From Brassica napus (lineage: Eukaryota; Streptophyta; Magnoliopsida; Brassicales; Brassicaceae), in contig NC_063447.1 of assembly GCF_020379485.1 (NCBI RefSeq), positions 54,425,452-54,489,451 on the forward strand: DNA of 64,000 nucleotides. The letters run 5' to 3'. This document shows, in pieces, positions 20,787-32,598 of the stretch. How positions within the stretch are numbered: the first letter of the stretch is position 1; each line of letters starts with the position of its first letter. Made by a program: the position numbers and the translations under genes. Under the pieces are notes generated by a model, which worked only from the letters and a program-made list of their open reading frames with translations, was not told the origin of the DNA and did not search any database.

Positions 20787-20850
20787 GAGCTCCACTCGGG
20801 TTGAACTCATGTAAAGTGGAGTGACGCTTCAGTACCACTGGACTAGGGAT
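20787..20850 (-). repeat. tRNA-like SINE head, copy 1
   Basis: On the minus strand TAGTCCAGTGG fits the Pol III A box (TRGYNNAGTGG), and 38 bp further AGTTCAACCCG fits most of the B box. The module ends at GAGCTC. Near-identical modules occur at 27221, 30899, 54469 and 62678, in different flanking DNA. No poly(A) tail or target duplication was identified. Confidence 0.45.
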
Positions 20851-20879
20851 GTTGTCATGGGTAAAATAACTCTATCCGG

Positions 20880-22391
20880 CCCGAACCCGAATCAAACCCG
20901 CCCAAAAATACCTTAAACTAGAAAACCCGAAAAAAATTCGGTATCATTAGGGTAACCCACGAAAAACCGGTAGAATTTTAGGTTTACCCGCGGGTACTTG
21001 AATTTTTTTGTCAATAATCTTTTTTCTAAAGTTTTTCTGCTTATTCAATCAAACTTAACATGTTAGCTTTATATAAAAAAAATGGGTTTGTCAACAATCT
21101 TTTTGTTTGTTGTTGATATGAGTTATTTGAACTAAGCCATGTAAACAAACATCCACGCACTTACTAAGATTAATCAAAAAAAAAATCAAACAAAAATTAA
21201 GAAAAATAAAAATAGAGCGAAAAGATATGGTTCAATTCCAAGAAACGTGGTAAACAGAATATTCAATCCAAGATTCTCGGCGAATCCACTTCTCCGAACA
21301 AAAGATAAGACATTAAGTAAAACGTCATCGTTTAAACTAACAATACATTTTTTTAAAAAAAATGCCATAGGGTTCCCGAAACCAAGAAGGTAAAACCCGA
21401 TCGGATAATTTATAAACCAAGAACCACCCAAAATAAACCCGCGAAATTTGGAAACTAAACATACGGGTTTTGGGTTTTAGATTTTAATAGGGCTTAGGGT
21501 ACCCTATGGATTTTTACCCATTATTAACATTCCTACACTGGACCATCAGAAATTATTAGAAATATTTTCTTCAAACATTAAATAACCTAAACTATTAGAT
21601 ATTCAACCTAATCTCTGATTAATCCCCAAATTTTCCATTTGTAAAAATGTTTGTTGATTCCAATCGACAAACCTCAATTTTGTTTTAAAAAAATTATTAA
21701 GAAGAATAAGAGAAAAAGCTTTACAGGATATTATAATAAAAAATTTAAATATTTTTTTCCGAAGAATATGAATATTTGATACCTTAATAAAACTAGATTT
21801 ATATTAAATAACTTTTATTATAGATTGTATAAGAATCTACAATTTTATGAATTATCAATACAATTAAAACAAAAATTTTTTTATCTACTAACGAATAGCC
21901 TAGGTTAAACCATTACATTTAACTACATTTCCTATTATTTAAATTAAATCTAACTTAATTATTATTAAATATACGTATTGCCTAAAATTGAGGAATTAAT
22001 TATATAATCAATTATTTTTGAAACTTTTTTTTATCAACAATTATTTATTTTTGAAACTAATTAATTCAATTTATATGAACACTAAATATAAGTATCTAAT
22101 CTTTACGGGTTTTGCATGATATACTAGAATGTTAAATACTAAAATTTAAGTAACTAATCTTTACAGGTGTATTAAATAGTATATGCCAAATTCAGTTATT
22201 TAGTTATCAGAAAATGGTGGCTCTATTAGGACTAAAATCGATTTTACTATTGTGCTTAATAATTTGATAGGATAAGGCATATATTTAATATATAGTTAAT
22301 TTAAGTAGAAATTACTGAGATTCAAATAAATGTAATGGTCTAATTATAAATTTTTGTAAGTAGATGTTTAATGTTTTTGCTTTAATACAAC
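20880..22391. other. Repeated intergenic spacer, no gene
   Basis: AT-rich DNA also found at 54560-56073 and 62762-64000, with parts at 27280-27740 and 32940-33468. It has a patch of CCCGAA/CCCGCC-type dispersed repeat near 20880. The short frame at 21186-21431 is conserved only because the DNA is duplicated, and it frameshifts in the third copy. Confidence 0.6.
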
Positions 22392-24440
22392 CCACCTTTT
22401 GTAAGAACTAGGGCAGGCGGGTTAAAAAATAATATAAATTACTTAAGATGCTTAATTTATTTTTAACTGAAATTAAAATTAATTTTAACGTTTTTTATTA
22501 AATTTTTTATTAAAACATTTTATCTATTTATTTGACTATTTAATTTAAAAGTGTAAATTTATTAATTAATGAAAGTTTTATTGAAATTATTATTTTGTTT
22601 TTAAATGTTTTTTTAATTTAACTATTGTAATAGTTAAAATTAATTTTAAAAATTGGTCGATGAGTTTAGGGAAGTTATAAGTAATAACTAATAAGTATTG
22701 AGAAGTTTAGACTACATAAAAATTCAAAAATGATCATTACTATTTAAAATATTATAGATGTTTGTGCGACTTTTAAAATATATATAGATGATGTTTGAAA
22801 ATAAAATAAATCACATAATCTAAGTAAGTCATGATTAGAATTTTAAAAATAAATGGCACTTGGCAATTAGTATAGTATAATTCTTACACTTTACTATATA
22901 TAATTAACTCATTATATATTAATTAATAATTTTTATTATATATTCTGATTTCATTTAAAATATATTATTTATGTATAACATGCTAAAGTATTTTTATTAT
23001 AATTTTGGATTATATAATATTTATTCAATCAGATTTATTCTTTTAAATAAGAAGTTTTTAAACTTAAAAGATTGGAAAGTAAATTATTTACTATATTATT
23101 TTAATAATTTATTTTAAATATATGATCAATTGTTAAATGAAAATGAGTAATTGTTTTTTAATTTATTCACATATATATTAAATTATTAAAAAATGAAAAA
23201 CATTTGATTATTTTTTCAAATCAATATATATATTTTTAATTATGTAAAATAAAAGATTATAATGTTATGGTATACACGGGGAGGATGATGACATTCATAA
23301 AGCTATTTTTAAACATAATATGATTTTTAAATACTTAAATTATAATTATATTTGTAGAATTGAATTTGTTAGTTGTTAGAAGTGATGAAAATTGTTTTTC
23401 TTTATAAAGACTATGGATCGTTACCCGCGCCAAGGCGCAGAGTTTTTGCATTTTAATCTATTTTTGTCTCTTACTTACTAATCTAGCATTCAGTTTTTCA
23501 ATGCATTTTATCTTCACCATCTCCTCTTGTCTTGTTTACATTTGTTTTCACGTTCTGTCGTTTGATTTGTCTTAGTTTTGGCTTGTGTAATAACTTAACC
23601 CTGCTCATTCTTCTTTCATTCTTTATTGATTGATATTTTTATCTCGCATAGCTCTGTGTTGCCACTAATTTGCTCGAATCATTTTTCTTCATCTGCTTCG
23701 TATTCTTTTCATATTCATTAACTATTGTCTCCAATCTCTTTAAATCCTACATGTTCTTTTGTTTATTAAATCAAATATTAAATATTGTTGAAACTGTTTA
23801 TTTATTCTAATAAATCCTTACGATTATAACTAAGATGATATGGATAAAAGACTGATTATAATTTAGTTGAAATTAAAGTCTAAAGTAGAAGTTATTAAAC
23901 TTGCAATCCTTCTTTTTGTCATCCAAAATAGCTTTAGTCAAATCAATTATATTGATTTATAAAACCCATAAGCTATTTCAATCCCAAACAATAAAAAACA
24001 GGCGCATTTGTTATTGACGCTGCGGCGGGATTCCTTTACTATAAACATAACTGTTTGTCACAACTGTTAATAAACCCAAATGTGTTTACAAAAGCTACAC
24101 ATATAAGAGTTTCATACTCATTTCTCTTTCTCTAGTCATCTCTTATGTTAGTAGCTATCATAATACAATCATCAAACAAATGACGTATCTCTTGGTTCCA
24201 TAAAAAATATGCAAAATGACTGTTTTTTGCAGACTCCATGATCACTGAGTATTATAAATATCAAACTCTGTCTATGGTCTATTTATATGTTGAGAAAATG
24301 TCTCGAAATGTAGCCTCCAAATAATGATTTCCAGGTCAACACACTGCATGTGAACCTCCACAATGGGATCATCGGATCTGCAGATACCGCTACATGTCGA
24401 GTCGAACATAGCTACACATATGTTCCCTGCTTGTGCCTTT
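22392..24440. other. AT-rich spacer unique to unit A
   Basis: No gene recognised. At 23411-23438 a CTATGGATCG stretch followed by a perfect GCGCC/GGCGC hairpin could be another Helitron end (CTAT instead of CTAG). A minus-strand frame at 24272-24472 (containing [19 protein letters not shown]) may be an exon remnant, but I cannot assign it. Confidence 0.5.
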
Positions 24441-27220
24441 CTATTTTGAAAATATTTACAGAACCATGTCATTCCTTTTTTAAAAAACTTTTATGCCTTT
24501 TTAATTTTTAAAATATATTATCCATAACCTTTAAATCTAACTACAATTTATTTTAAAATTTCTTTTCTTTTCCCTTTCTTTCGGATCAAGCTAATTAAAA
24601 ACACTCACATTTTTGTTGGCTCTATCAACAACACTCACATTTTTTTTTTTGCTAAGTAACACTTGCGTTTCAATATAAAAAACGTTTATTGTACAATCGC
24701 TGTCACATATTGGATACTGCATTTTTCAACATTTAAACTATACATTATTATACACATCAGTGTTTCAACCATGTTCCAAAACCTGTTCTTCGCGGCCGAT
24801 TAAATCCCGGCGAGACTCTATTCGACGGTTGGCCAAGGCGATTTTATCATATGCAGTCACACTATCGGTTACGACAATTGTTTCTTTTTATGTTTTGAGA
24901 GTATAAAACGAGATAATAGATGATATATATTATGAGTTAAAACATAAAAAAAGATGTAATTTCGATGAATTACGTGAAAATATCTTTATTACCGCTATGG
25001 AAGTGCAGTAGTGATCGTAAGATCTGGAGAAAATTATTAGGTATGACGAAGCGAATTGACCATGTTACCCTACATTAAAAGGAAAAAAAAATATCTTAAA
25101 ATGGAACAAAACCGAGCTCAGTAGCGTTAAATCTAATATGACTACTTCTATTTTGAAAATATTTACTGAACCATTTCACTCCTTTTTTAAAAACTTTTAT
25201 GCTTTTTTTAATTATTAAAATATATTATCGATAACCTTTAAATCTAACTACAATTTATTTTAAATTTTCATTTCTTTTCCCTTCTTTTCGGATCAAGCTA
25301 ATTAAAATTACTCACATTTTTGTTGGCTCTATCAACAACACTCACGTTTTTTTTTTTGCTAAGTAACACTTGCGTTTCAATATAAAAAACGTTTATTGTA
25401 CAATCGCTGTCACATACTGGACAATGCATTTTTCAACATTTAAAATATACATTATATACACATCAGTGTTTCAACCATGTTCCAAAACGTGTTCTTGGCG
25501 GCCGATTAAATCCCGGCGAGACTCTATTCGACGGTTGGCCAAGGCGATTTTATCATATGCAGTCACACTATCGGTTACGACACTTGTTTCTTTTTATGTT
25601 TTGAGAGTATAAAACGAGATATTAGATGATATATATTATGAGTTAAAACATAAAAAGATATAATTTCGATGAATTACGTGAAAATATCTTTATTACCGCT
25701 ATGGAAGTGCAGTAGAGATTGTAAGATCTGGAGAAAATTATTAGGTATGACGAAGCGAATTGACCATGTTACCCTACATTAAAAGGGAAAAAAAATCTTA
25801 AAATGGAACAAAAACGAGCTCACTAGCGTTAAATCTAATATGACTGCTTCTATTTTGAAAATATTTACTGAACCTTGTCACTCATTTTTTTTAAAACTTT
25901 TATGCTTTTTTAATTATTAAAATATATTATCGATAACCTTTAAATCTAACTGCAATTTATTTTAAATTTTCATTTCTTTTCCCTTCCTTTTGGATCAAGC
26001 TAATTAAAATTACTCACATTTTTGTTGGCTCTATCAACAACACTCACGTTTTTTTTTTTTTGCTAAGTAACACTTGCGTTTCAATATAAAAAACGTTTAT
26101 TGTACAATCGCTGTCATATATTGGATACTGCATTTTTCAACATTTAAAATATACATTATTATACACATCAGTGTTTCAACCATGTTCCAAAACGTGTTCT
26201 TGGCGGCCGATTAAATCCCGGCGAGACTCTATTCGACGGTTGGCCAAGGCGATTTTATCATATGCAGTCACACTATCGGTTACGACAATTGTTTTTTTTT
26301 TATGTTTTGAGAGTATAAAACGAGATATTAAATGATATATATTATGAGTTAAAACATAAAAAGATGTAATTTCGATGAATTACGTGAAAATATCTTTATT
26401 ACCGCTATGGAAGTGCAGTAGAGATCGTAAGATCTGGAGAAAATTATTAGGGATGACAAAGCGAATTGACCATGTTACCCTACATTAAAAGGAAAAAAAA
26501 TCTTAAATTGGAACAAAAACGAGCTCACTAGCGTTAAATCTAATATGACTGCTTCTATTTTGAAAATATTTACTGAACCATGTCACTCCTTTTTTTTAAT
26601 ACTTTTATACTTTTTTTTAATTATTAAAATATATTATCGATAACCTTTAAATCTAACTGCAATTTATTTTGAATTTTCATTTCTTTTCCTTTCCTTTCGG
26701 ATCAAGCTAATTAAAAACACTCACATTTTTGTTGGCTCTATCAACAACACTCACGTTTTTTTTTTCCTAAGTAACATTTGCGTTTCAATATAAAAAACGT
26801 TTATTGTACAATCGCTGTCACATATTGGATAATGCATTTTTCAACATTTAAAATATACATTATTATACACATCAGAGTTTCAACCATGTTCCAAAACGGG
26901 TTCTTGGCGGCCGATTAAATCCCGGCAAAACTCTATTCGACGGTTGGCCAAGGCGATTTTATCATATGCAGTCACACTATCGGTTACGAGAATTGTTTCT
27001 TTTTAAGTTTTGAGAGTATAAAACGAGATATTTGATGATATATTTTGAGTTAAAACATAAAAAATGTAATTTTGATAAATTACGTGAAAATATCTTTATT
27101 ACCGCTATGGAAGTGCAGTAGATATTGTAAGATCTAGAGAAAATTATTAGGGATGACGAAGCGAATTGACCATTTTACCCTACATTAAAAGGAAAAAAAA
27201 TCTTAAGATAGAACAAAAAA
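24441..27220. repeat. Tandem array of a 705-bp unit, four copies
   Basis: The landmark CTATTTTGAAAATATTTAC occurs at 24441, 25148, 25850 and 26555, spacings of 707, 702 and 705 bp. Each unit carries a more GC-rich core (GGCGGCCGATTAAATCCC, GACGGTTGGCCAAGGCG), a tract with GTAAGATCTGGAGAAAATT, and GAGCTCACTAGCGTT at its border. The last unit runs into a tRNA-like module at 27221. Single or partial units occur at 29584-30900, 32599-32925, 60352-60660 and 62476-62677. No coding potential is conserved. A weak match to the core near 41145 suggests a dispersed family. Confidence 0.92.
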
Positions 27221-27279
27221 GAGCTCCGCTCGGGTTGAACTCAGGTAAAGTGGAGTGACGCTTCAGTACCACTGGACCA
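27221..27279 (-). repeat. tRNA-like SINE head, copy 2
   Basis: Same A-box/B-box-like module as at 20787, at the end of the 705-bp array. The DNA beyond it resumes the spacer otherwise found at 21545. Confidence 0.45.
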
Positions 27280-28600
27280 TCAGAAACTTTTGGAAATATT
27301 CTCTTCAAACGTTAAATAACCTAAACTATTATAATTTTTTTTAAAAAATAATAACTAATTTCTGATTAATCCCTAAATTTTTCATTTGTAGAAATGTTTG
27401 TGGATTCCAGTCGACAAACCTCACAATGTTTTTTTTAAAAAAGTCAGTAAGAAGAATAAGAGAAAAAGCTTTACAGGAAATTATAGTAAAAAATATAAAT
27501 ATTTTTTATCCGAAGAAATACAAATATTTGATATCTTAATAAAACTAGATTTCTGTTAAATAAATTTAATTATAAATTGTAGAAGAAGCTATAATTTTAT
27601 GAATTATCAATACAATTAAAACATTAACAATTTTTATCTACTTACAAACAGTCTAGTTTGAACCATTACATTTAACTACAATTCCTATTATTTACAATTA
27701 AATCTAACTTAATTATTATTAAATATACACATTGTCTAAAATATACAAAAGATCAAAAGAAGTAATGAGAGATGCATTGAATGAAAAAATCGTTAGAGAA
27801 GTGGAGACGACGCTTGGATTAAGAGAAGTAAATTATCAACTATTTGGGAAATTAATTTATTGATTAATTAAAATGATTCAATTAAAAATGTTAGATAACT
27901 TATTTTAGATTTTATGCATATAAACATTCAGATATTTTCGGACAATTTCGGGTGGTTCAAATGCTTTTTAATAAAAAAAATTCAAAAACTTTTGGATACT
28001 TTTAATAGAGTTTTGAAGTGTACAGATATATATATATATAGATATATGTGTATATAAAATTAACATAATTTTTTTTTATGAATTTGGATATTCATTTGAT
28101 TTTCTGTTCGGTTTAGCTTTGATTATTTTGGATATAGAAATATAATAAACATTCAGATATTTAGGGTTTTGGTTTAGTTCCGGTTTAGAGTATTTCAGAT
28201 TCATTTGGGTTTGGGTCTTGGATTCTGTTTTTTTCCTAGACCTATTACGGACTATAATATCTATCATCAGCATATGGCAGCCAAACATATACTTTGTCTT
28301 AGTGTCGGCTCTAGTTACTTTAGTTTAGGCAGGCAAACGGAACATGAGAACAAGAATCTCTTAGAAATCAACGAGTAATGTTTCCAAATTCTAATAAGAA
28401 TATCTTTATGGAAAACATGATAAAACAGAATTTTTTTAATATGTTTCTGCAATAGCAAACAACATGATAAACTGATGATGGTTGTTATCATTATTCAATG
28501 GTAGCCAATCTAAATTCAAGAAAAAGATAAAAAAAACAAGAGTAACAAAATTAAAAACGCACCAAACATCAAAAGGACACAAAGCAAGCAAGCAACCATT
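27280..28600. other. Spacer with partial repeat copies, no gene
   Basis: 27280-27740 matches 21545-22000. The rest is AT-rich, with a TA microsatellite at about 28027-28041. From about 28165 it matches 58971 onward, and from 28285 it repeats the 3' flank of the first cyclophilin gene. Confidence 0.6.
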
Positions 28601-28626
28601 GTAGTTGGAAAATATCTCTGTCCGAT

Positions 28627-29373
28627 CTATTTAATCTGACCGCAGTCGATCACGACGGGCTTGGAAAACTTGTCCTTAAGAGGTTCGTGTGATATGATCC
28701 TGACCACATCCAATCCTTCAACAACTTGGCCGAAGACGACGTGTAGATCGTCGAGTTCCCAGTTCTCGGTCAAGGAGATCAAAAACTGAGATTGGTTGGT
28801 GTCAGGACCATTGTTGTTCATGGAGAGGATACCCGGACCGGTGTGCTTTTTGATGAAGTTCTCATCCTCGAAAAAACCTCCGGCGTAGATTGATTCGCCT
28901 CCGTATCCTTTCCTTTCGTAAGTGAAATCTCCTCCGCCAATGATATAATCGGGGCACATATGGTGGATGATTGATCCTTTGTAATGAAGTGGCTTACCCT
29001 TCTTCCCCATGCCTTTCTCGCCTGTACAGAGGGCGCGGAAATTCTCTGCCGTCCGTGGGGTCGTGTCGGCAAAGAGCTCCATCACGATCCGACCAACAGC
29101 TTTGCCGCGCACCGCCATATCAAAGAAAACCTTTGGGTTAGCCTTTCCTGGAGAGCATTCTAGGGGCTTTTGAGAGGACGGATTCGTACATAGATTACCA
29201 GCTGGTGCAGAGTTTGGGTTAATGCTAATGTTAAGTCCTTCACCAGCCGGAGGTTGAATTCGGCCGGAGGCAGCCCCTACCCCGGATCCCGCTGGCGCAG
29301 AGTTTGGGTTAATGCTAATGGTAAATCCTTCACCAGCCGGAATGTTTATGTTGATGGTAAATCCACCGGCCAT
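28627..29373 (-). CDS. Cyclophilin-like protein, 248 aa, doubled N-terminal repeat (unit A, second copy)
   Basis: The cyclophilin domain is nearly identical to the 218-aa paralog at 19120 and has the same replaced active-site positions. The N-terminal extension carries two repeats, [19 protein letters not shown] and [19 protein letters not shown], separated by a linker ([11 protein letters not shown]). The 218-aa form looks like a fusion of the first half of one repeat to the second half of the other. The single-exon frame ends CGQIK. The upstream TATA box of the first paralog is changed here to TACAAATA. The spacer upstream carries a Helitron and a 705-bp unit. Confidence 0.9.
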   Translation of the reverse strand: MAGGFTININIPAGEGFTISINPNSAPAGSGVGAASGRIQPPAGEGLNISINPNSAPAGNLCTNPSSQKPLECSPGKANPKVFFDMAVRGKAVGRIVMELFADTTPRTAENFRALCTGEKGMGKKGKPLHYKGSIIHHMCPDYIIGGGDFTYERKGYGGESIYAGGFFEDENFIKKHTGPGILSMNNNGPDTNQSQFLISLTENWELDDLHVVFGQVVEGLDVVRIISHEPLKDKFSKPVVIDCGQIK

Positions 29374-29497
29374 TCTCTGAGTTTGGATCTAAGAAATTTT
29401 ATAGGTTTCCTGGGGCTGGGAGGAGTTATCGAGAGAGAGAGACAACATATAGTAGTTCCAATGAAAATAAATAGTAAAGTGAAGGAAGATCGTCGGC

Positions 29498-29509
29498 CGT
29501 ATTTGTAGA
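29498..29509 (-). promoter_or_regulatory. Altered TATA site of the second cyclophilin gene
   Basis: Where the first paralog reads CTATATATAACGG on the minus strand, this one reads CTACAAATACGG. The leader is otherwise nearly the same, so core-promoter strength probably differs between the paralogs. The copy at 60268 has the same altered form. Confidence 0.55.
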
Positions 29510-29656
29510 TTTTTTAAACTGTATTTTTAGGTTAACTGTGGTTAAATCTAATCCCACTAGCGTTAAATATAATATGACTGCTTCTATTTTGAAAATATTT
29601 ACAGAACCATGTCACTCCTTTTTTAAAAAACTTTTATGTTTTTTTAATTATTAAAA

Positions 29657-30298
29657 CTAGAGTTTATCCAGCACATAGTGCGGGTATATTTTCATTTTAT
29701 AAATATTTAATTTTAATATTATTATATAAATTTAAATATACAATTTATATTTTAGTGTTTAGTATTTTATAACTTTTTAATTTTATTGTTTAAGTTTCTT
29801 ATTACTTTATTAATATAGGGGTTTGTTTTATACATTTTACCTTTTTTTATTACGTTTTCGAGTTTTCATAATTTGAAATCATCAAATAAAAAATATTCTT
29901 CAACATATGATTTTTGAAATTATATAGCTGTAGAAATAAATTTTTAACATATGTTAATAACTTCATTTGTATAAAACAAATCTGACATGATTAACAAATT
30001 TGAACCCATTTTAGTGGTAGATGATAATTTATTTAAATGAAAGCATTATATTATTTAATTACGAGATTAATTAAACAAATATTAAATAAAAATTATTTAA
30101 AAATTTAGTAGGATTTTGTTAGATTTTTCTCAACAGATTTTGTTATAACTGAAAATAAAATTCAAATCTATAGTTAAAATTAATTTATTATTAATATTCC
30201 TATTAATTATTATATCATATTATGTGATTAATGAAATGGTCCTAGTAGACTTCTAAATAGTAGATAAAAATGGTACACTTCTCTTTTAATAGAGAAGA
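29657..30298 (-). mobile_element. Non-autonomous Helitron, 642 bp, complete
   Basis: Read on the minus strand it begins TCTTCTCTATTAAAAGAGAAG and ends in a GCAC/GTGC hairpin (29671-29681) followed by CTAG. It lies between A and T of ...TTAAAA/TATATTATCC. Empty sites with that sequence occur in related repeats, for example near 24510. No Rep-helicase is present. Confidence 0.85.
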
Positions 30299-30898
30299 TA
30301 TATTATCCATAACCTTTAAATCTAACTGCAATTTATTTTAAAATTTCTTTTCTTTTCCCTTTCTTTCGGATCAAGCTAATTAAAAACACTCACATTTTTG
30401 TTGGCTTCTATCAACAACACTCACATTTTTTTTTTTTGCCAAGTAACACTTGCCTTTCACTATAAAAAAACGTTTATTGTACAATCGCTGTCACATATTG
30501 GATACTGCATTTTTCAACATTTAAACTATACATTATCATACACATCAGTGTTTCAACCATGTTTCAAAACGGGTTCTTGGCGGCCGATTAAATCCCAGCG
30601 AAACTTATTCGACGGTTGGCCAAGGCGATTTTATCATATGCAGTCACACTATCGGTTACGAGAATTGTTTCTTTTTAAGTTTTGAGAGTATAAAACGAGA
30701 TATTAGATGATATATATTATGAGTTAAAACATAAAAAAAGATGTAATTTCGATGAATTACGTGAAAATATCTTTATTACCGCTATGGAAGTGCAGTAGAG
30801 ATCGTAAGATCTGGAGAAAATTATTAGGGATGACGAAGCGAATTACCATGTTACTCTACATTAAAAGGAAAAAAAAAATCTTAAAATGGAACAAAAAC
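30299..30898. repeat. Dispersed copy of the 705-bp unit
   Basis: Together with 29584-29656 this is one full unit of the array family, interrupted by the 642-bp Helitron. It ends at a tRNA-like module at 30899. Open frames inside it are not conserved among the copies. Confidence 0.85.
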
Positions 30899-30960
30899 GA
30901 GCTCCACTCGGGTTGAACTCAGGTAAAGTGGAGTGACGCTTCAGTACCACTGGACTAGGG
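30899..30960 (-). repeat. tRNA-like SINE head, copy 3
   Basis: Same module as at 20787, including GACTAGGGATATTGTCATGGG after the A box. The flank on the A-box side then jumps to a second, truncated 705-bp unit at about 30983. Confidence 0.45.
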
Positions 30961-31176
30961 ATATTGTCATGGGTAAAATAACTTTTCTTTTCCCTTCCTT
31001 TCGGATGAAGCTAATTAAAAACACTCACATTTTTGTTGGCTCTATCAACAACACTCACGTTTTTGTTTTTGTTTTTTTCTTTCTTAAGTAACACTTGCGT
31101 TTCAATATAAAAAACGTTTATTGTACAATCGCTGTCACATATTGGATACATCATTTTTCAACATTTCAACTATACA

Positions 31177-32598
31177 CTAGATTTTGATCCGCGCTTGTAA
31201 AGCGCAGATTTTTTAGATTATATTATAATACAAAGTTTTATTATATCAAAAATATAATTTTTAACAGTTATATAATCTACGAATTAGTTTATTTGAAATT
31301 TTATATGTACAATTTTACGTAAGTTTATTTTTAGGCATGATAATTATATCCGGATAAAAAAAACAAACCGAACCGACCCGAAAATATAAGTGTAGTTAGG
31401 TCCAGAGAAGATAACCTATTGAGTTTTTTTTGGACCCGCATGTCTTTGTTTGAGTCCGGATCCTACCCTAGATCTGATCATAAATATGTTGTGTTTATTA
31501 GGTATATTTGGATATTTCAAATATATTTCCTGTAATATGGACATTTTTTTTAAGTTTTTGGTTTACGATTATAGTTTTTGATTTCAGGTAAATTTTCAAA
31601 TTAAAAAATTGCGTATTTTTCATTTCATCATCTCAGACTTTGAATAAGATTTTGAATTTTTAGGTATTTGAATTTTTTGGAGTATTTGTTTGGAGTTTCG
31701 AATATTTTTCAAGTTTTTTAGATATTTTGATTTTTTTAAGATCCTAAATACCCGAACATATGTAGATCCATTACGTCCATATCAAGTCCAACAACCTTTT
31801 GATATAAATTTTTTAACGTTATTGTACAAAAACATGGTTGATGAAAGATTTTTCTGAGTAAATGTATCATAAGGAATAATATTAGGATATGTTAAAAATA
31901 TTTAAAATTTTGTATGGTTAGAATGACTAATGGTATCACCAAAAAAAAATAGTTATACATAACTCCAACAACTTTTTTATATTAGATTTTTTAAGGCTAT
32001 TTCTCCTTTAATAATATTGATTCGTTTTTAAGTGAAAAGTATAAAAAAATATAATATCTAAACCAATAATTTTCAAAATCGTGAATAATCAATACTGATA
32101 TCGTGAAGTCGGGTTAACTTTAAGAGAATCAATGAATTTCTACATTTTTGTGAAGGTAACATGAATATTCAGAAAACTCATTTTTAGATATGAAAATATC
32201 TATCAAACCTTAGACGGTTGAAAGTTTACTATATGATATGAGATTTTAGTGGGAAAGTTTATATATTATATGATTACTTTATTATAAAAGAAAGAGGAAG
32301 TTAGAATGTACACATATATGTTGTGTAACTTCTCTTGCTTTAAATCATATATTATATGATAAAAGTGATAATATAAAACATTAGTTTCAATGATTTTACG
32401 ATTAAAAATCAAAATGGTAAATATAGTAATAGTAGTGAATAAATAAAAAAATTGAATAAATTATTGTTAGAGAAATATATGGTAACATATTGTTAGTCTA
32501 AATTTAAGGTAATACCAAAAAATAATGAAATAAATGAAAAGGTTCAAACAATTTTTAAAGTAGATTTATTAAAACTTCTTCCTTTTTAATAGTATTGA
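31177..32598 (-). mobile_element. Non-autonomous Helitron, 1422 bp, complete
   Basis: On the minus strand it starts TCAATACTATTAAAAAGG and ends in a perfect GCGCTT/AAGCGC hairpin, then CTAG (31177-31180). The flanks rejoin as CTATACA/TTATTATACACAT, which is the uninterrupted sequence of the 705-bp unit (for example at 24740). It carries no genes. A truncated relative lies at 60668-61607. Confidence 0.88.

Larger units (their letters stand above)
1..22391. repeat. Segmental duplication unit A
   Basis: Base 1 onward matches 45181 onward. From about 13385 to 22391 the match to 47045-56073 holds at a constant offset of 33682 with only scattered substitutions and small length changes in T and TA runs. 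Unit A differs from unit B by a tandem copy of its first 1.5 kb, a private segment at 2753-3770, and CACTA element 1 with a second copy of its flank. The duplication starts left of the window, because base 1 already lies inside a Copia element. Confidence 0.93.

Noticed and set aside
20787..20850. True tRNA gene
   Set aside because: A- and B-box-like segments are present, but no cloverleaf, anticodon stem or acceptor stem can be formed convincingly; kept as a SINE-like module.
24272..24472. 66-codon minus-strand frame (NICVAMFDS...)
   Set aside because: A faint resemblance to OB-fold proteins of the RPA type, too weak to call; no start, splice or family motif supports it.
25370..25612. 80-codon frame in a 705-bp unit
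   Set aside because: The frame is not kept in the neighbouring units, so it is chance reading of a repeat.
24441..27220. CRISPR-like array
   Set aside because: Repeats are about 705 bp and contiguous, without short repeat/unique spacer alternation, in plant DNA.
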